64,000 nucleotides of DNA, taken from Bhargavaea sp. CC-171006. Its GTDB lineage: Bacteria; Bacillota; Bacilli; Bacillales_A; Planococcaceae. This document shows positions 16,846 through 24,579 of this stretch, in pieces. Both the position numbers and the translations under genes were made by a program. Each line of letters begins with the position of its first letter. Position 1 is the first letter of the stretch. The stretch lies in NCBI RefSeq assembly GCF_009761675.1, contig NZ_QUZH01000012.1, positions 119,044 to 183,043 of the forward strand, given 5' to 3'. The notes below the pieces were generated by a model. It ran no database searches. It was not told the origin of the DNA and saw only the letters and a program-made list of their open reading frames with translations.

Positions 16846-17648
16846 ATGATCGTCTCCTTTGATTCCCCGCCCTCCGAATGAAGAAGCCGCTTCAATTCAG
16901 GCTCTAGTGACAGTACATCACTTTTCTCTATGGTTACAACGAACAGTTGACGCAGTTTAACTGCCGCTTCCCTCAACTCTCCCGGCTTGTTCCCCTTCGG
17001 AAACGCGGACAGATACCTGTCGATGAAAACAGCATCCATCGTACCGAAAGCTTTGAACTGGTGCAGCTTCTTGTTCTCGTTCAGCGCTTGGATGATGAGC
17101 GTGCACTCCCTCATCTCTTCCAGCATCCTGAGGCCATAGATTGGATTATTCCGCTTGAGTTCCTTATCAAAACTCAAAGAAGCATAGACGAACTCGAATG
17201 GCAGATCAGCTCCCGTTCCATACTTCATTGTCCGGGAACGGAATTTCTGATCTTCGGCAGCCATTTTCTCCGTGACCCGGCCGGTTTTGTCGGCGACCAC
17301 CTTCCAAAGAGGAGACCTGACCGTCAACAGCTCCCGCGGAACGATGGAAACATTGAATTCCAGTCTGTTTTCCAGGAAAGCGATGATCAGAAAGATGTCA
17401 TTGCCGAGCTGTTTTTCCTTGATATAAAATGCCCCGAAATTACGGATTACCCGTTGAACATACGCTTTAGTCTCCTCCACGTCCTCTTCGCGGGAGGCGG
17501 CGACCATCAAATCGATATCGGAAAGTTCGTCCCGATACCCCTCTACCCCAGAACCCAACTGGATGATTCCTTCAACCAGGTTGGATGCCGACAGTGCCTC
17601 AATTGTTCTGGCAAAATAAGAATCCCGCTCGGCCGGACGTTCCATCAT
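16842..17648 (-). CDS. Nucleotidyltransferase-domain protein
   Basis: 268 residues from ATG 17648 (or the next ATG at 17645); GGGGGAG lies about 8 nt upstream. The pol-beta type motif GSGVEGYRDELSDIDLMVA near residue 37 has the two metal-binding aspartates D-I-D. The later sequence resembles adenylyltransferases that modify aminoglycosides (AadE/AadS-like), but the match is loose. A cytoplasmic nucleotide transfer to a small molecule is likely; resistance is not demonstrated. First gene of the three-gene operon. Confidence 0.75.
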   Translation of the reverse strand: MMERPAERDSYFARTIEALSASNLVEGIIQLGSGVEGYRDELSDIDLMVAASREEDVEETKAYVQRVIRNFGAFYIKEKQLGNDIFLIIAFLENRLEFNVSIVPRELLTVRSPLWKVVADKTGRVTEKMAAEDQKFRSRTMKYGTGADLPFEFVYASLSFDKELKRNNPIYGLRMLEEMRECTLIIQALNENKKLHQFKAFGTMDAVFIDRYLSAFPKGNKPGELREAAVKLRQLFVVTIEKSDVLSLEPELKRLLHSEGGESKETII

Positions 17649-17767
17649 CCACTCTCCCCCTTTGCTCTCCGCCCATTTCCTTTCTCGTTTTGCTCCCTGA
17701 TTTCCTCCCTGCATGTCCCGCCCGCTTCCCGGGTAGACAGGGAGTATTCTCACCTGGAGGTGCCGCC

Positions 17768-18295
17768 ATGGAACAGCTTTGGAGAGCGTTTGATGGGGTG
17801 ATCCCGCTGTTTTTGTTCACCGCTGTCGTCGCGGGGGTGATCTTTGCCGTTCTTCATCTGAGGAATCCGGGACTGAGCCGGAAACAGATTTTCGTCAACG
17901 TTCTGTTCGCGCTGAGCGTCATGGCGATCATGTTCATCACGCTATACCCGAAAGACCTTGGACCCGCCGGCGAACAGAACGTCAATCTGATTCCATTTCA
18001 CAGCATGTCGGAAATGATTGTGAACGCGGAAGGTCCGGCCGTTCCGCTCCGCAATATCGGGCTCAACATCTTGCTGTTTGTGCCGTTCGGATTCCTGTTC
18101 GCGGCGAGAAGGACCGTCCGACGGCATTTGATTTTAAAGGGAACGCTCCTCGGCCTGCTGCTGTCGGGCAGTGTGGAAGCGGTCCAGTATTTCCTCGGCC
18201 GCACGACAGATGTCGACGATGTGATCCTGAATACATTCGGAACGCTGGTCGGATGTGTGGCGTGGAAAACGGTAGGTTGTGTGAGAAAAAATTAA
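17768..18295 (+). CDS. VanZ-family membrane protein
   Basis: 175 residues with five hydrophobic segments. The typical VanZ elements are present: NLIPFHSMSE, NIGLNILLFVPFGFLFA and VEAVQYFLGRTTDVDDVILN. VanZ-like proteins give low-level teicoplanin resistance or affect lipid A/wall lipids in some bacteria; in most genomes the role is unknown. Start ATG 17768 with SD GGAGG 7 nt upstream. Divergent from the nucleotidyltransferase operon. Confidence 0.9.
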   Translation: MEQLWRAFDGVIPLFLFTAVVAGVIFAVLHLRNPGLSRKQIFVNVLFALSVMAIMFITLYPKDLGPAGEQNVNLIPFHSMSEMIVNAEGPAVPLRNIGLNILLFVPFGFLFAARRTVRRHLILKGTLLGLLLSGSVEAVQYFLGRTTDVDDVILNTFGTLVGCVAWKTVGCVRKN

Positions 18296-18326
18296 AGAAA
18301 GCGGCCGGATTCCCGACCGCTTTCTT
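18295..18326. terminator. Bidirectional terminator
   Basis: Stem AAGAAAGCGG / CCGCTTTCTT between vanZ-like (plus) and the DUF3784-like gene (minus). Confidence 0.85.
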
Positions 18327-18328
18327 CT

Positions 18329-18607
18329 TCATTCCACCATTTTGGCATTGACGTAGACGACAAGCAACAGCATCACGATCACACTTCCGACGAGAAGCGG
18401 CTGGGCAGGCTCTGCTCCGAACAACCCCGCCATCAGCATGATGGCGCCCAAAGCTCCCATTGCGCCGCCCACAAGCCGGCCGAGTCTGTCCTTGTCGCGC
18501 ACACGCTGCTCATTGAACCCCGCAAGAAGAAAAGTCATTTTCTTCACTCCGATCAAATAACCCAGGACAAGGAAAATCAGCCCAAACACAATCAGATCGA
18601 CAGTCAT
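18329..18607 (-). CDS. Small membrane protein, DUF3784-like
   Basis: 92 residues. Three hydrophobic segments (about residues 4-20, 45-62 and 68-88) enclose a soluble loop GFNEQRVRDKDRLGRLVGG. This layout, GLIFLVLGYLIGVKKM then a cytoplasmic loop, matches DUF3784 proteins. Function unknown. It is the third gene of a minus-strand operon behind an XRE regulator and another membrane protein. Confidence 0.65.
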   Translation of the reverse strand: MTVDLIVFGLIFLVLGYLIGVKKMTFLLAGFNEQRVRDKDRLGRLVGGAMGALGAIMLMAGLFGAEPAQPLLVGSVIVMLLLVVYVNAKMVE

Positions 18608-18619
18608 CCGTCTCCCTCC

Positions 18620-18982
18620 TTAAAATCGCTTTACAATGGCCGGGATGATGTAAAAAGGCACGAACAAGGAGATCAGCACATACACGAATAGGGTGTCCGA
18701 AGACAATTCCACGGGTACAGTGCCCCAATTATCCAGGGCAAGCATTGCGAGCAGCAGGGCATTCATCACAAACAAGGTCCTGAGAGACCACTTGGTGATG
18801 TTCCCATTGACCCGGTCATCGTATTCAATCTCCTCTTCCTTCATCTTCGACCGCTGCCACTTGGCCGCGGCAATCAGCACCGCTCCGGCAACGATCGCCG
18901 TCCATTTCAGGATTAAGTTCTCAAGAATCAAGAGGAGCAGCAGAAGGCCCAATGCCGGCAGATACGTAAATAACAATTTCAT
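18620..18982 (-). CDS. Membrane protein, DUF2178-like
   Basis: 120 residues with four hydrophobic helices arranged in two pairs and a charged central loop (AKWQRSKMKEEEIEYDDRVNG). Such proteins commonly sit directly beside a small XRE regulator, as here, where start and stop overlap by 4 bp. Probably an integral membrane partner controlled by that regulator; biochemical role unknown. The family call is tentative. Confidence 0.65.
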   Translation of the reverse strand: MKLLFTYLPALGLLLLLLILENLILKWTAIVAGAVLIAAAKWQRSKMKEEEIEYDDRVNGNITKWSLRTLFVMNALLLAMLALDNWGTVPVELSSDTLFVYVLISLFVPFYIIPAIVKRF

Positions 18983-19197
18983 GCCTCATCCTCCATCCAG
19001 AACAGTTCATCCAATTTCGCATCCAGCACTTTTGCAATCTGCAGGCAGACTTTTATCGTCGGGTTGTATTTCTGGGCTTCGATCAGATTCATCGTCTGGC
19101 GTGTCACCCCTACCCGTTTGGCCAGTTCCCCCTGAGTCATCTCGCCCCGTTCGATCCGTTTCAGCTTCACCGCGTTCTTCAGTGTCACGTCCTTCAC
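18979..19197 (-). CDS. Small XRE-family helix-turn-helix regulator (YgzD/YozG type)
   Basis: 72 residues from GTG 19197, with GGAGGG 6 nt upstream; the longer frame to 19239 would begin inside the promoter. The HTH is MTQGELAKRVGVTRQTMNLI, followed by KYNPTIKVCLQIAKVLDAKL and the tail DELFWMEDEA, typical of stand-alone repressors that control adjacent membrane proteins. It leads the three-gene operon. A perfect palindrome over its -35 box suggests autorepression. Confidence 0.92.
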   Translation of the reverse strand: MKDVTLKNAVKLKRIERGEMTQGELAKRVGVTRQTMNLIEAQKYNPTIKVCLQIAKVLDAKLDELFWMEDEA

Positions 19198-19230
19198 AAA
19201 AGTCCCTCCAACCGGAAACTTGTCACTTAT

Positions 19231-19259
19231 ATTATACACATGTCACTTATAAGTGACAA
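19231..19259 (-). promoter_or_regulatory. Sigma-A promoter with palindromic operator for the XRE operon
   Basis: On minus, TTGTCA (19254-19259) and TATAAT (19231-19236) are 17 bp apart, a near-ideal sigma-A promoter. An 18-bp perfect palindrome TGTCACTTATAAGTGACA (19241-19258) covers the -35 region, and a half copy (TGTCACTTAT, 19221-19230) lies past the -10. It fits binding by the XRE dimer. Confidence 0.88.
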
Positions 19260-19271
19260 TTATGGATTCTA

Positions 19272-19302
19272 AAAACCCGGCCACACACGTGACCGGGTTC
19301 AG
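19272..19302 (-). terminator. Terminator of the PstS-like gene
   Basis: Stem AACCCGG / CCGGGTT followed on minus by a T-run, 10 bp after the stop at 19312. Confidence 0.85.
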
Positions 19303-19311
19303 TCTGCCAAT

Positions 19312-20457
19312 TTAATTACCGATTCCCACATACCCCGTCCTCTCCACAATTTCCTGCCCTTCCTCCGACAGGATCCAGTCGATGAACGGTTTGACATTCG
19401 GGTTATCGGTGCCGGCGGTGACGGCGTACAGTTCGCTGACGATCGGATAGTCGCCTGATCGGATGTTGTCCGCCGTCGGTTCCACAGCGTCGACCGCGAG
19501 CAGCCGGACTTTATCATCGCCGATCATTGTTTGCGAATAAAAACGGAATGTGTAGCCGATCGCGCCGCCGTAGTTGCGGTAGTCGGCGACATCTTCTATG
19601 ATGCCGCTCATGAGGTCTGCGGTCTGTTCGGTCGGCGCCACCATGATCGGCGTATCGCCCATGAATGCTTCGAGTGCCGTCTGGCTGCCGCTGTCCGGCG
19701 GACGCTGGTAGGCGCGGATCTCCGTGCCCTTGCCGCCGACTTCCTTCCAGTTGGTGATCTTGCCGGAGTAGATGCCGCGGATTTCTTCCTGGGTCAGCCC
19801 TTCGACCGGGTTGCTTTCATTGACGAAAAAGACGAACGCCTCTTTGCCGATCGGCGTGAGCTCCAGTTCTTTTCCGGCCCGTCTTGCCCGTTCTTTCTGG
19901 GCATCCGATGGACCGGCAACGAAGATGATATCCACTTCGCCATTGATCAGGCTCTCGTACGCCTGGCCGGTCCGGCTCGACATCACTTCACTCATGTACG
20001 GGTCGTAGTCTTTTTCCGGATACACCGCCTGCGCGAACGAGGCATACAGCGGATAAAGCGCCGTAGCACCATCCATTACAGGGAGGTCACCTTCCACCTT
20101 GAAGGAAGCCGGCCCGTTCAGCGACGCCGCTTTCGTTCCTTCGAGGAACGGCGCGTACTCATACAGGTCCACTCCGTCGGCCTGCACGACCGGCTTCGTC
20201 AACTTGTAGAGTCCCGGCGCAGCGATGAGAAAACCGATGACGATCAATATGAGCGGAATGCCGAATACAATCTTTCTCTGCCGGACACCAAAGATGGCGA
20301 AGCCGAACAATAAAATCACCGTAAGAACTACCGCCGCTGCGACCGGCATCCAAGCCTGCCCGCCGGCGAACAGCACCATCACCAGCAAAGGCGCCGACAG
20401 AAACAGAATGAAGATTACAATCCCGATAAAACCCAATACTTGCCCCTTCTGCTTCAT
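19312..20457 (-). CDS. PstS-like phosphate-binding domain protein with three N-terminal membrane spans
   Basis: 381 residues from ATG 20457 (GGGGG 8 nt upstream; an ATG at 20472 is also possible). The C-terminal 290 residues are a periplasmic binding protein of the PstS group: VMDGATALYPLYASFAQAVY, DIIFVAGPSD, GKEAFVFFVNESNPVEGLTQ, EIRGIYSGKITNWKEVGG and YQRPPDSGSQTALEAFM. Instead of a lipobox there are three hydrophobic helices (about residues 8-31, 35-57 and 63-82). No pstCAB genes adjoin. It may sense or tether phosphate at the membrane rather than feed a transporter (inference). Confidence 0.85.
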   Translation of the reverse strand: MKQKGQVLGFIGIVIFILFLSAPLLVMVLFAGGQAWMPVAAAVVLTVILLFGFAIFGVRQRKIVFGIPLILIVIGFLIAAPGLYKLTKPVVQADGVDLYEYAPFLEGTKAASLNGPASFKVEGDLPVMDGATALYPLYASFAQAVYPEKDYDPYMSEVMSSRTGQAYESLINGEVDIIFVAGPSDAQKERARRAGKELELTPIGKEAFVFFVNESNPVEGLTQEEIRGIYSGKITNWKEVGGKGTEIRAYQRPPDSGSQTALEAFMGDTPIMVAPTEQTADLMSGIIEDVADYRNYGGAIGYTFRFYSQTMIGDDKVRLLAVDAVEPTADNIRSGDYPIVSELYAVTAGTDNPNVKPFIDWILSEEGQEIVERTGYVGIGN

Positions 20458-20575
20458 CTCAGGCGCCCCCATTGTCTCTTGTTGTTTCCAACTATTGCAC
20501 AACCGGCGGTAACCCGCAATCCTTATTTCGTGTAGAATAAAGTCTGCATCACGGGAGGGCCGGCGGGCGGTGTGT

Positions 20576-20659
20576 GCGCATAGAATGGGTGGAACCGCGC
20601 ATAGAAACACGATGAGCGCGCATAGAACTTCTGGAACCGCGCATAGAAAACTATGCGCG
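20576..20659. repeat. 21-bp phased tandem array B
   Basis: Four units of 21 bp start at 20576, 20597, 20618 and 20639 with the core GCGCATAGAA and variable remainders. The last unit forms a hairpin (GCGCATAG / CTATGCGC). It lies between the PstS-like gene and a small plus-strand gene. Confidence 0.85.
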
Positions 20660-20693
20660 CTCCCGGCCCAGCAACCTGAAAGCAGGTGAAGTC

Positions 20694-20882
20694 ATGAAAA
20701 AACTGAGCAATTTCTTTTTTGCACTGATGATCATCGGCGTGATCCCGGTGGCGCTGGCGTTTTTTGATATCGGAAGGGACTTTTACGCTGACTATCGCTG
20801 GTGGTTCGTGGGCTTTCTCTGGATCGGGATCATCGGCAACTGGATCACCGAGCGGAAAATCCGGAAACAGCAGACAGCCTGA
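20694..20882 (+). CDS. Small two-helix membrane protein, unknown
   Basis: 62 residues. Two hydrophobic segments (about 5-23 and 34-50) and a basic C-terminus (TERKIRKQQTA). AGCAGGTGA lies 5-12 nt before ATG. It is framed by array B upstream and a hairpin plus array C downstream. The length, start site and terminator support a real gene, but I do not recognise it. Confidence 0.6.
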   Translation: MKKLSNFFFALMIIGVIPVALAFFDIGRDFYADYRWWFVGFLWIGIIGNWITERKIRKQQTA

Positions 20883-20907
20883 ACACGCGTGCCTTTGGCA
20901 TGCGTGT
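20883..20907 (+). terminator. Hairpin after the small membrane gene
   Basis: Stem ACACGCgTGC / GCAtGCGTGT followed by ATTTAT, beginning at the stop codon. Confidence 0.65.
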
Positions 20908-20936
20908 ATTTATGTGCATTTTGGAATAATGTCCGG

Positions 20937-20999
20937 TTCGCGGCCGCAGCATGTGATTTCGCGACCGCAACTCGCATTTTCGCGACGGCACTCCATTAA
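20937..20999. repeat. 21-bp phased tandem array C
   Basis: Three 21-bp units start at 20937, 20958 and 20979; core TTCGCGaCcGCA. It lies right against the terminator of the lipoprotein gene. Confidence 0.75.
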
Positions 21000-21030
21000 A
21001 AAAAACGCATGCAGCCCGCATGCGTTTTTT
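21000..21030. terminator. Terminator of the phoA-lipoprotein operon
   Basis: Perfect stem AAAAAACGCATGC / GCATGCGTTTTTT with a 5-nt loop, followed on minus by the T-run. Confidence 0.92.
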
Positions 21031-21035
21031 ATTGC

Positions 21036-21722
21036 CTATTCCTCTTCACCATCGCCCAGCCGGAGCTCAAACTCCTCGCCTCGGGAGAGTTTTTCGCCTT
21101 TCACGTCAAATACATCGCTTGTTCTGACAGTCAGATGATCGGCAGTCCCGTCTTCCAGGATAAATCCGACACTTCCCTTTTTCGTTTCGCCCGGGGCGAT
21201 TTCACCACCGAGCTCTTCGAGATAGATGTCGTCCTCCCAGAGCTTGTTTTCCCCGGTTTCGGTCTCCAGAACGGCGACCGGGCCAAAGTTGACAGGTGCG
21301 TCCCCGGTATTCGTCACTTCGACGAACAATTTGGCGACCGGGAAGTCCGTCTCGTGGGTGTATGCATGATAGAAATCGATCAGGCTGTAGTCAGGATAAT
21401 AATGGAACAGCTTTGTCTCATGGACGGTCAGTTCGACCGGACCGGCTTTGATTTGTTTTTTCTCGCCGTTTTTAAGCAGTTCCGCCTCACCGCGGCTGTC
21501 GCGGATTGTCCCGCCCGGCTGCTGAAGCAACCGATCGTCCGTCACCTGCGGGCTGGCCGGGTAGCCCTCATAGAAGGCCGGAGCTTTTTGCTCTTCAGCT
21601 GCCGGAAGTGCGGCCGCCGCCACTTTCTGCGCTTCCCTGGCATGTTCGGTTTCTGCCTTTTCCCCTGTACAGCCCGCAAGCAGCAGTGCCGCCAGACCGA
21701 TGATCAAAGTTGTCCGTTTCAT
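21036..21722 (-). CDS. Secreted lipoprotein with DUF4352-like domain, paralogue A
   Basis: 228 residues from ATG 21722 (SD AGGAGG). A signal peptide ends in the lipobox LLLAGC, so it should be anchored by diacylglyceryl-Cys. The C-terminal 130 residues (LTVHETKLFHYYPDYSLIDF ... AKLFVEVTNTGDAPVNFGPV ... GEIAPGETKKGSVGFILEDG) have the immunoglobulin-like pattern of DUF4352/telokin-like lipoproteins. It is a clear paralogue of the lipoprotein at 23478 and follows the alkaline phosphatase by 28 bp, probably in the same transcript. Ligand unknown. Confidence 0.82.
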   Translation of the reverse strand: MKRTTLIIGLAALLLAGCTGEKAETEHAREAQKVAAAALPAAEEQKAPAFYEGYPASPQVTDDRLLQQPGGTIRDSRGEAELLKNGEKKQIKAGPVELTVHETKLFHYYPDYSLIDFYHAYTHETDFPVAKLFVEVTNTGDAPVNFGPVAVLETETGENKLWEDDIYLEELGGEIAPGETKKGSVGFILEDGTADHLTVRTSDVFDVKGEKLSRGEEFELRLGDGEEE

Positions 21723-21750
21723 CACGATTCCTCCTGATCCCATGCACTGA

Positions 21751-23121
21751 TCACTTGTCTTCGATCTTCACATCCGCCTTCAGCAAGTCGAAGATGATCT
21801 TCGCATGGTCGGTATTGTCAAGCTGCCCAAAGAACTTGTCCCGTTGCGGCCCGAATGCATAAACCGGTACGTCCTCGCCTGTATGGCCGCCCGTTGTCCA
21901 TCCCGTGAACGAGCGCTCGTTAAAGATCTCTTCGATCGCATTGTCGATTCCGGTCACGCTGCCTTTTTCGGCGGCATCACGCACAGAAGCAATCTCTTCT
22001 TTCGTCAACTCAAGGTCTACGTACTCCCCGAGCACTTCACCTGCATCACGGCCGTCCGCGATTTCCTCCGCCATGAAGTCCGGCGTGCGCTTTGCCGCCA
22101 GGAGCGGTTCCGGATGCCAGTTATAGATGCCGTCCGCACCGATCGAGAAGCCGCCCGTCGAGTGGTCGGCTGTTGCGATCACCAAAGTGTGTTTGTCCTT
22201 TTTGGCGAATTCCAGGGCTGCCTTGAACGCCTCTTCAAAGTCCCTCATCTCGCTCATCGCCCCGACGATGTCGTTGTCATGGCCCGCCCAGTCCACCTGG
22301 CTGCCCTCGACCATCAGGAAGAAACCATCCTTGTCACCGCTCAGGCGGTCAATCGCCGATTCCGTCATTTCGCGGAGGGACGGCACCGACTCGTCGCGGT
22401 CGATCATCTTCGGCAGGCCGGCCGGCGCGAACAGGCCGAGCACCTGCTCATCATCATTTTCCAGAAGCGCTTCCCGGTCCGTCACATACGAATAGCCGGA
22501 CTCCTGGAATTCTTCCGTCAGATCGCGGTCGGCCCGCTTGAACAGGTCCGTCCCGCCACCGAGCAGGACGTCCACTTTATGTGAATCACCGATTTTCTCA
22601 TCAAAATAATCGTCCGCGATCGCATTCATGTTTTTCCGGGAGATGTCATGCGCCCCGAACGATGCAGGCGTCGCATGGGTGATCTCGGAAGTGGCGACAA
22701 GGCCGGTCGCCTTGCCCTTTTCCTTTGCCGCCTCAAGCACCGTCTTGACCTCGGACTCGTCGTTATCCACCGAAATCGCGTTGTTGTATGTTTTGATGCC
22801 TGCGGCCATCGCGGTCGCCGCGGATGCCGAGTCGGTGATCGTCTCGTTCGGGTCATCAGGATGGGTCGTCTGCTGGCCGACCAGGTACGGATCAAATGCC
22901 GTCGGCTCCAGTTCTTTCGTCCTCGGGTCGTCCATCATCTGGCGGTATGCCGATGTGTAGGATACGCCCATTCCGTCACCGATCAGGAAAATGACATTCT
23001 TCACTTTCGCCTGGTTATTCCCCGGGCCTTTCGCCGTCGCTTCCCCTGCCCCTGCCGTGACACCCGAAACTGCCACTGCTCCTGCCAGTGCAATCGGTGC
23101 GAATTTCTTAAACCATTTCAT
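21751..23121 (-). CDS. phoA: Secreted alkaline phosphatase
   Basis: 456 residues from ATG 23121 (SD GGAGGAGG; the longer frame to 23241 runs through the promoter). A signal peptide (IALAGAVAVSGVTAGAGEATA) is followed by the full catalytic set: IFLIGDGMGVSY for metal binding, TDSASAATAMAAGIKT with the phosphorylated Ser, MVEGSQVDWAGHDND, VIATADHSTGGFS and GWTTGGHTGEDVPVYAFGP. It hydrolyses phosphomonoesters outside the cell. A four-hexamer PhoP box lies 49-87 bp upstream. The lipoprotein A gene follows in the operon. Confidence 0.95.
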   Translation of the reverse strand: MKWFKKFAPIALAGAVAVSGVTAGAGEATAKGPGNNQAKVKNVIFLIGDGMGVSYTSAYRQMMDDPRTKELEPTAFDPYLVGQQTTHPDDPNETITDSASAATAMAAGIKTYNNAISVDNDESEVKTVLEAAKEKGKATGLVATSEITHATPASFGAHDISRKNMNAIADDYFDEKIGDSHKVDVLLGGGTDLFKRADRDLTEEFQESGYSYVTDREALLENDDEQVLGLFAPAGLPKMIDRDESVPSLREMTESAIDRLSGDKDGFFLMVEGSQVDWAGHDNDIVGAMSEMRDFEEAFKAALEFAKKDKHTLVIATADHSTGGFSIGADGIYNWHPEPLLAAKRTPDFMAEEIADGRDAGEVLGEYVDLELTKEEIASVRDAAEKGSVTGIDNAIEEIFNERSFTGWTTGGHTGEDVPVYAFGPQRDKFFGQLDNTDHAKIIFDLLKADVKIEDK

Positions 23122-23169
23122 CCGATTTCCTCCTCCATCAATCTCTACAAACCCACGATACGGCGCGGA

Positions 23170-23208
23170 TATGAAGGAATTGTGAAGCGGATTATATGAA
23201 ATTGTTAA
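23170..23208 (-). promoter_or_regulatory. Putative PhoP box of the alkaline phosphatase gene (four hexamers)
   Basis: Read on minus: TTAACA, ATATAA, TTCACA and TTCATA, at 23203, 23192, 23181 and 23170, exactly 11 bp apart. Placement before an alkaline phosphatase makes the call strong. Confidence 0.85.
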
Positions 23209-23314
23209 GAAAAACCCTGATATTAGGAGAATAGTCTCCAATGATATTTCCGGACGTTTCGGAAGTCACATCCGGTCAAACAGACGCGTGTCAATTGGCA
23301 TGCGACATATTTCC

Positions 23315-23428
23315 TTAGCCTCTCCGCATGACCGGTACACCGACTTTGCGTTTACGGAGCCGGCCGGGTTCCCGATTCTCCTGACCCGTCCTGCGAAATA
23401 GGAATCGCCACTGCTTCATGAAGAGCAT
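23315..23428 (-). CDS. Possible very basic 37-residue peptide
   Basis: GGAGGAGG lies 8 nt before ATG 23428, an optimal ribosome site, and the frame encodes 37 residues with more than ten Arg/Lys (for example FLFRRTG and RLRKRKVG). A second ATG at 23432 is in another frame (26 residues) but is only 4 nt from the SD. It sits between the lipoprotein B gene and the PhoP box of phoA. No family recognised; it could be a chance site. Confidence 0.3.
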   Translation of the reverse strand: MLFMKQWRFLFRRTGQENREPGRLRKRKVGVPVMRRG

Positions 23429-23477
23429 CCATCGCACCTCCTCCACCTGATTTCCCCCCGAATGATGCAGTAATGTG

Positions 23478-24149
23478 TTAGAACCTGATCTCGACCTCCC
23501 TCGCGTCCGCAAGCTTCCCGTCTGCGGCCCGGACGACAACGCCCGTTTTCAGAGACAGCACTTGTACATTCGCGTCTTCCAGGATAAACCCGATGTTGCC
23601 GGCCTTCACCTCGCCAGGCGGAATCTCCCCGCCAAGTCCTTCCTGGTAGATGTCGTTTTTCCAGAGGAGCGCCTCCCCCTTGTCGGTGTTGATTTCAGCG
23701 AGAGGATTAAAATGAATGGGCTCATCCCCGATGTTCCGGACCTCTACAAACAGCTTGACGAACTCAAACTCCGGCTCGGGCGTAAACTTCCCCGCCAGGC
23801 TGGATTCACTGGATTCCGGCTCATAGCGGAGGAGCTTCGTTTCCCTGATCGTCAGTTCTGCCGGTCCTGTGTTCACCCGCTTCTGCTGGCCGGTCGCCTT
23901 CAGTACTTCCATCTCGCCGAGGCTGTCGCGCATCACCTCGCCGGTCTTCCTGAGCCGCCGGTCATCGGTGATTCTCTGACCCGGCCGGTAATCTCCGTAA
24001 TAGGACGGAACTTCCGCCAGTACGGCCGGCTGCAGGGCAGCCGCCTCCACCTGTTGCTCCGGCGGTGCCTGTTTTACCGGCGCGGTCACATCCACCATGC
24101 ATCCCGAAAAGAACAACGTCGCAAGCCCGATCACCAACAGCCGTCTCAT
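23478..24149 (-). CDS. Secreted lipoprotein with DUF4352-like domain, paralogue B
   Basis: 223 residues from ATG 24149 (SD GGGAGG). The signal peptide ends in the lipobox LFFSGC. The mature part shares the same blocks as paralogue A: YYGDYRPGQRITDDRRL, LTIRETKLLRYEPES, VKLFVEVRNIGDEPIHF, GLGGEIPPGEVKAGNIGFIL. It has its own four-hexamer PhoP box, so it belongs to the phosphate-starvation response. Role unknown; two divergent copies around phoA suggest duplication and specialisation. Confidence 0.82.
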   Translation of the reverse strand: MRRLLVIGLATLFFSGCMVDVTAPVKQAPPEQQVEAAALQPAVLAEVPSYYGDYRPGQRITDDRRLRKTGEVMRDSLGEMEVLKATGQQKRVNTGPAELTIRETKLLRYEPESSESSLAGKFTPEPEFEFVKLFVEVRNIGDEPIHFNPLAEINTDKGEALLWKNDIYQEGLGGEIPPGEVKAGNIGFILEDANVQVLSLKTGVVVRAADGKLADAREVEIRF

Positions 24150-24212
24150 CGCACAGCCTCCCTGTGTCCGCTCTTCCTTCCGCCACCGTTTGCCTTCACC
24201 ATACCCCTTCCG

Positions 24213-24251
24213 TATGAAGGGCGTATGAAGCACGTTTTAGAACTTTGTTAA
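24213..24251 (-). promoter_or_regulatory. Putative PhoP box of lipoprotein B
   Basis: Read on minus: TTAACA, CTAAAA, TTCATA and TTCATA at 24246, 24235, 24224 and 24213, again at 11-bp steps. The second hexamer is poor. Confidence 0.78.
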
Positions 24252-24255
24252 GGTA

Positions 24256-24286
24256 CAAAAAAACGCATGCGGCAGTCCGCATGCGC
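24256..24286 (-). terminator. Terminator of ywbE
   Basis: Stem CGCATGCGG / CCGCATGCG with a T7 run on minus. It directly abuts the PhoP box of the next gene. Confidence 0.88.
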
Positions 24287-24294
24287 CATTTCCC

Positions 24295-24492
24295 TTATTC
24301 GATGATTTCCTTTACGCGCCCGACCTGTCCGTCCTCCAGGCGAACCTTGATGCCATGGGGATGGGTCGGTGAATTCGTGAGGAGATCTTTCACGGTCCCT
24401 TCGGTCAGCGTGCCCGTGCGCTGATCTTTCTTGAGTACGATTTTCACGCGCTGGCCGGGCTTTACGTCCGCGCGGGTTTTTCCGTCTTTCAT
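24295..24492 (-). CDS. ywbE: YwbE family protein (DUF2196)
   Basis: 65 residues. The sequence GQRVKIVLKKDQRTGTLTEG, then VKDLLTNSPTHPHGIKVRL and DGQVGRVKEI is the complete, highly conserved YwbE family. The fold is a small beta barrel of the KOW/SH3 kind; the function is unknown. SD AAGGAG is present upstream of ATG 24492. Single gene. Confidence 0.93.
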   Translation of the reverse strand: MKDGKTRADVKPGQRVKIVLKKDQRTGTLTEGTVKDLLTNSPTHPHGIKVRLEDGQVGRVKEIIE

Positions 24493-24579
24493 CCGTATCC
24501 GCTCCTTCCTTACTCCGTTGTACCACGTTTAAGCGGTTCTGTAACGGGAGAACCTATGGATTCGAAGGGAGTGTTTGAA

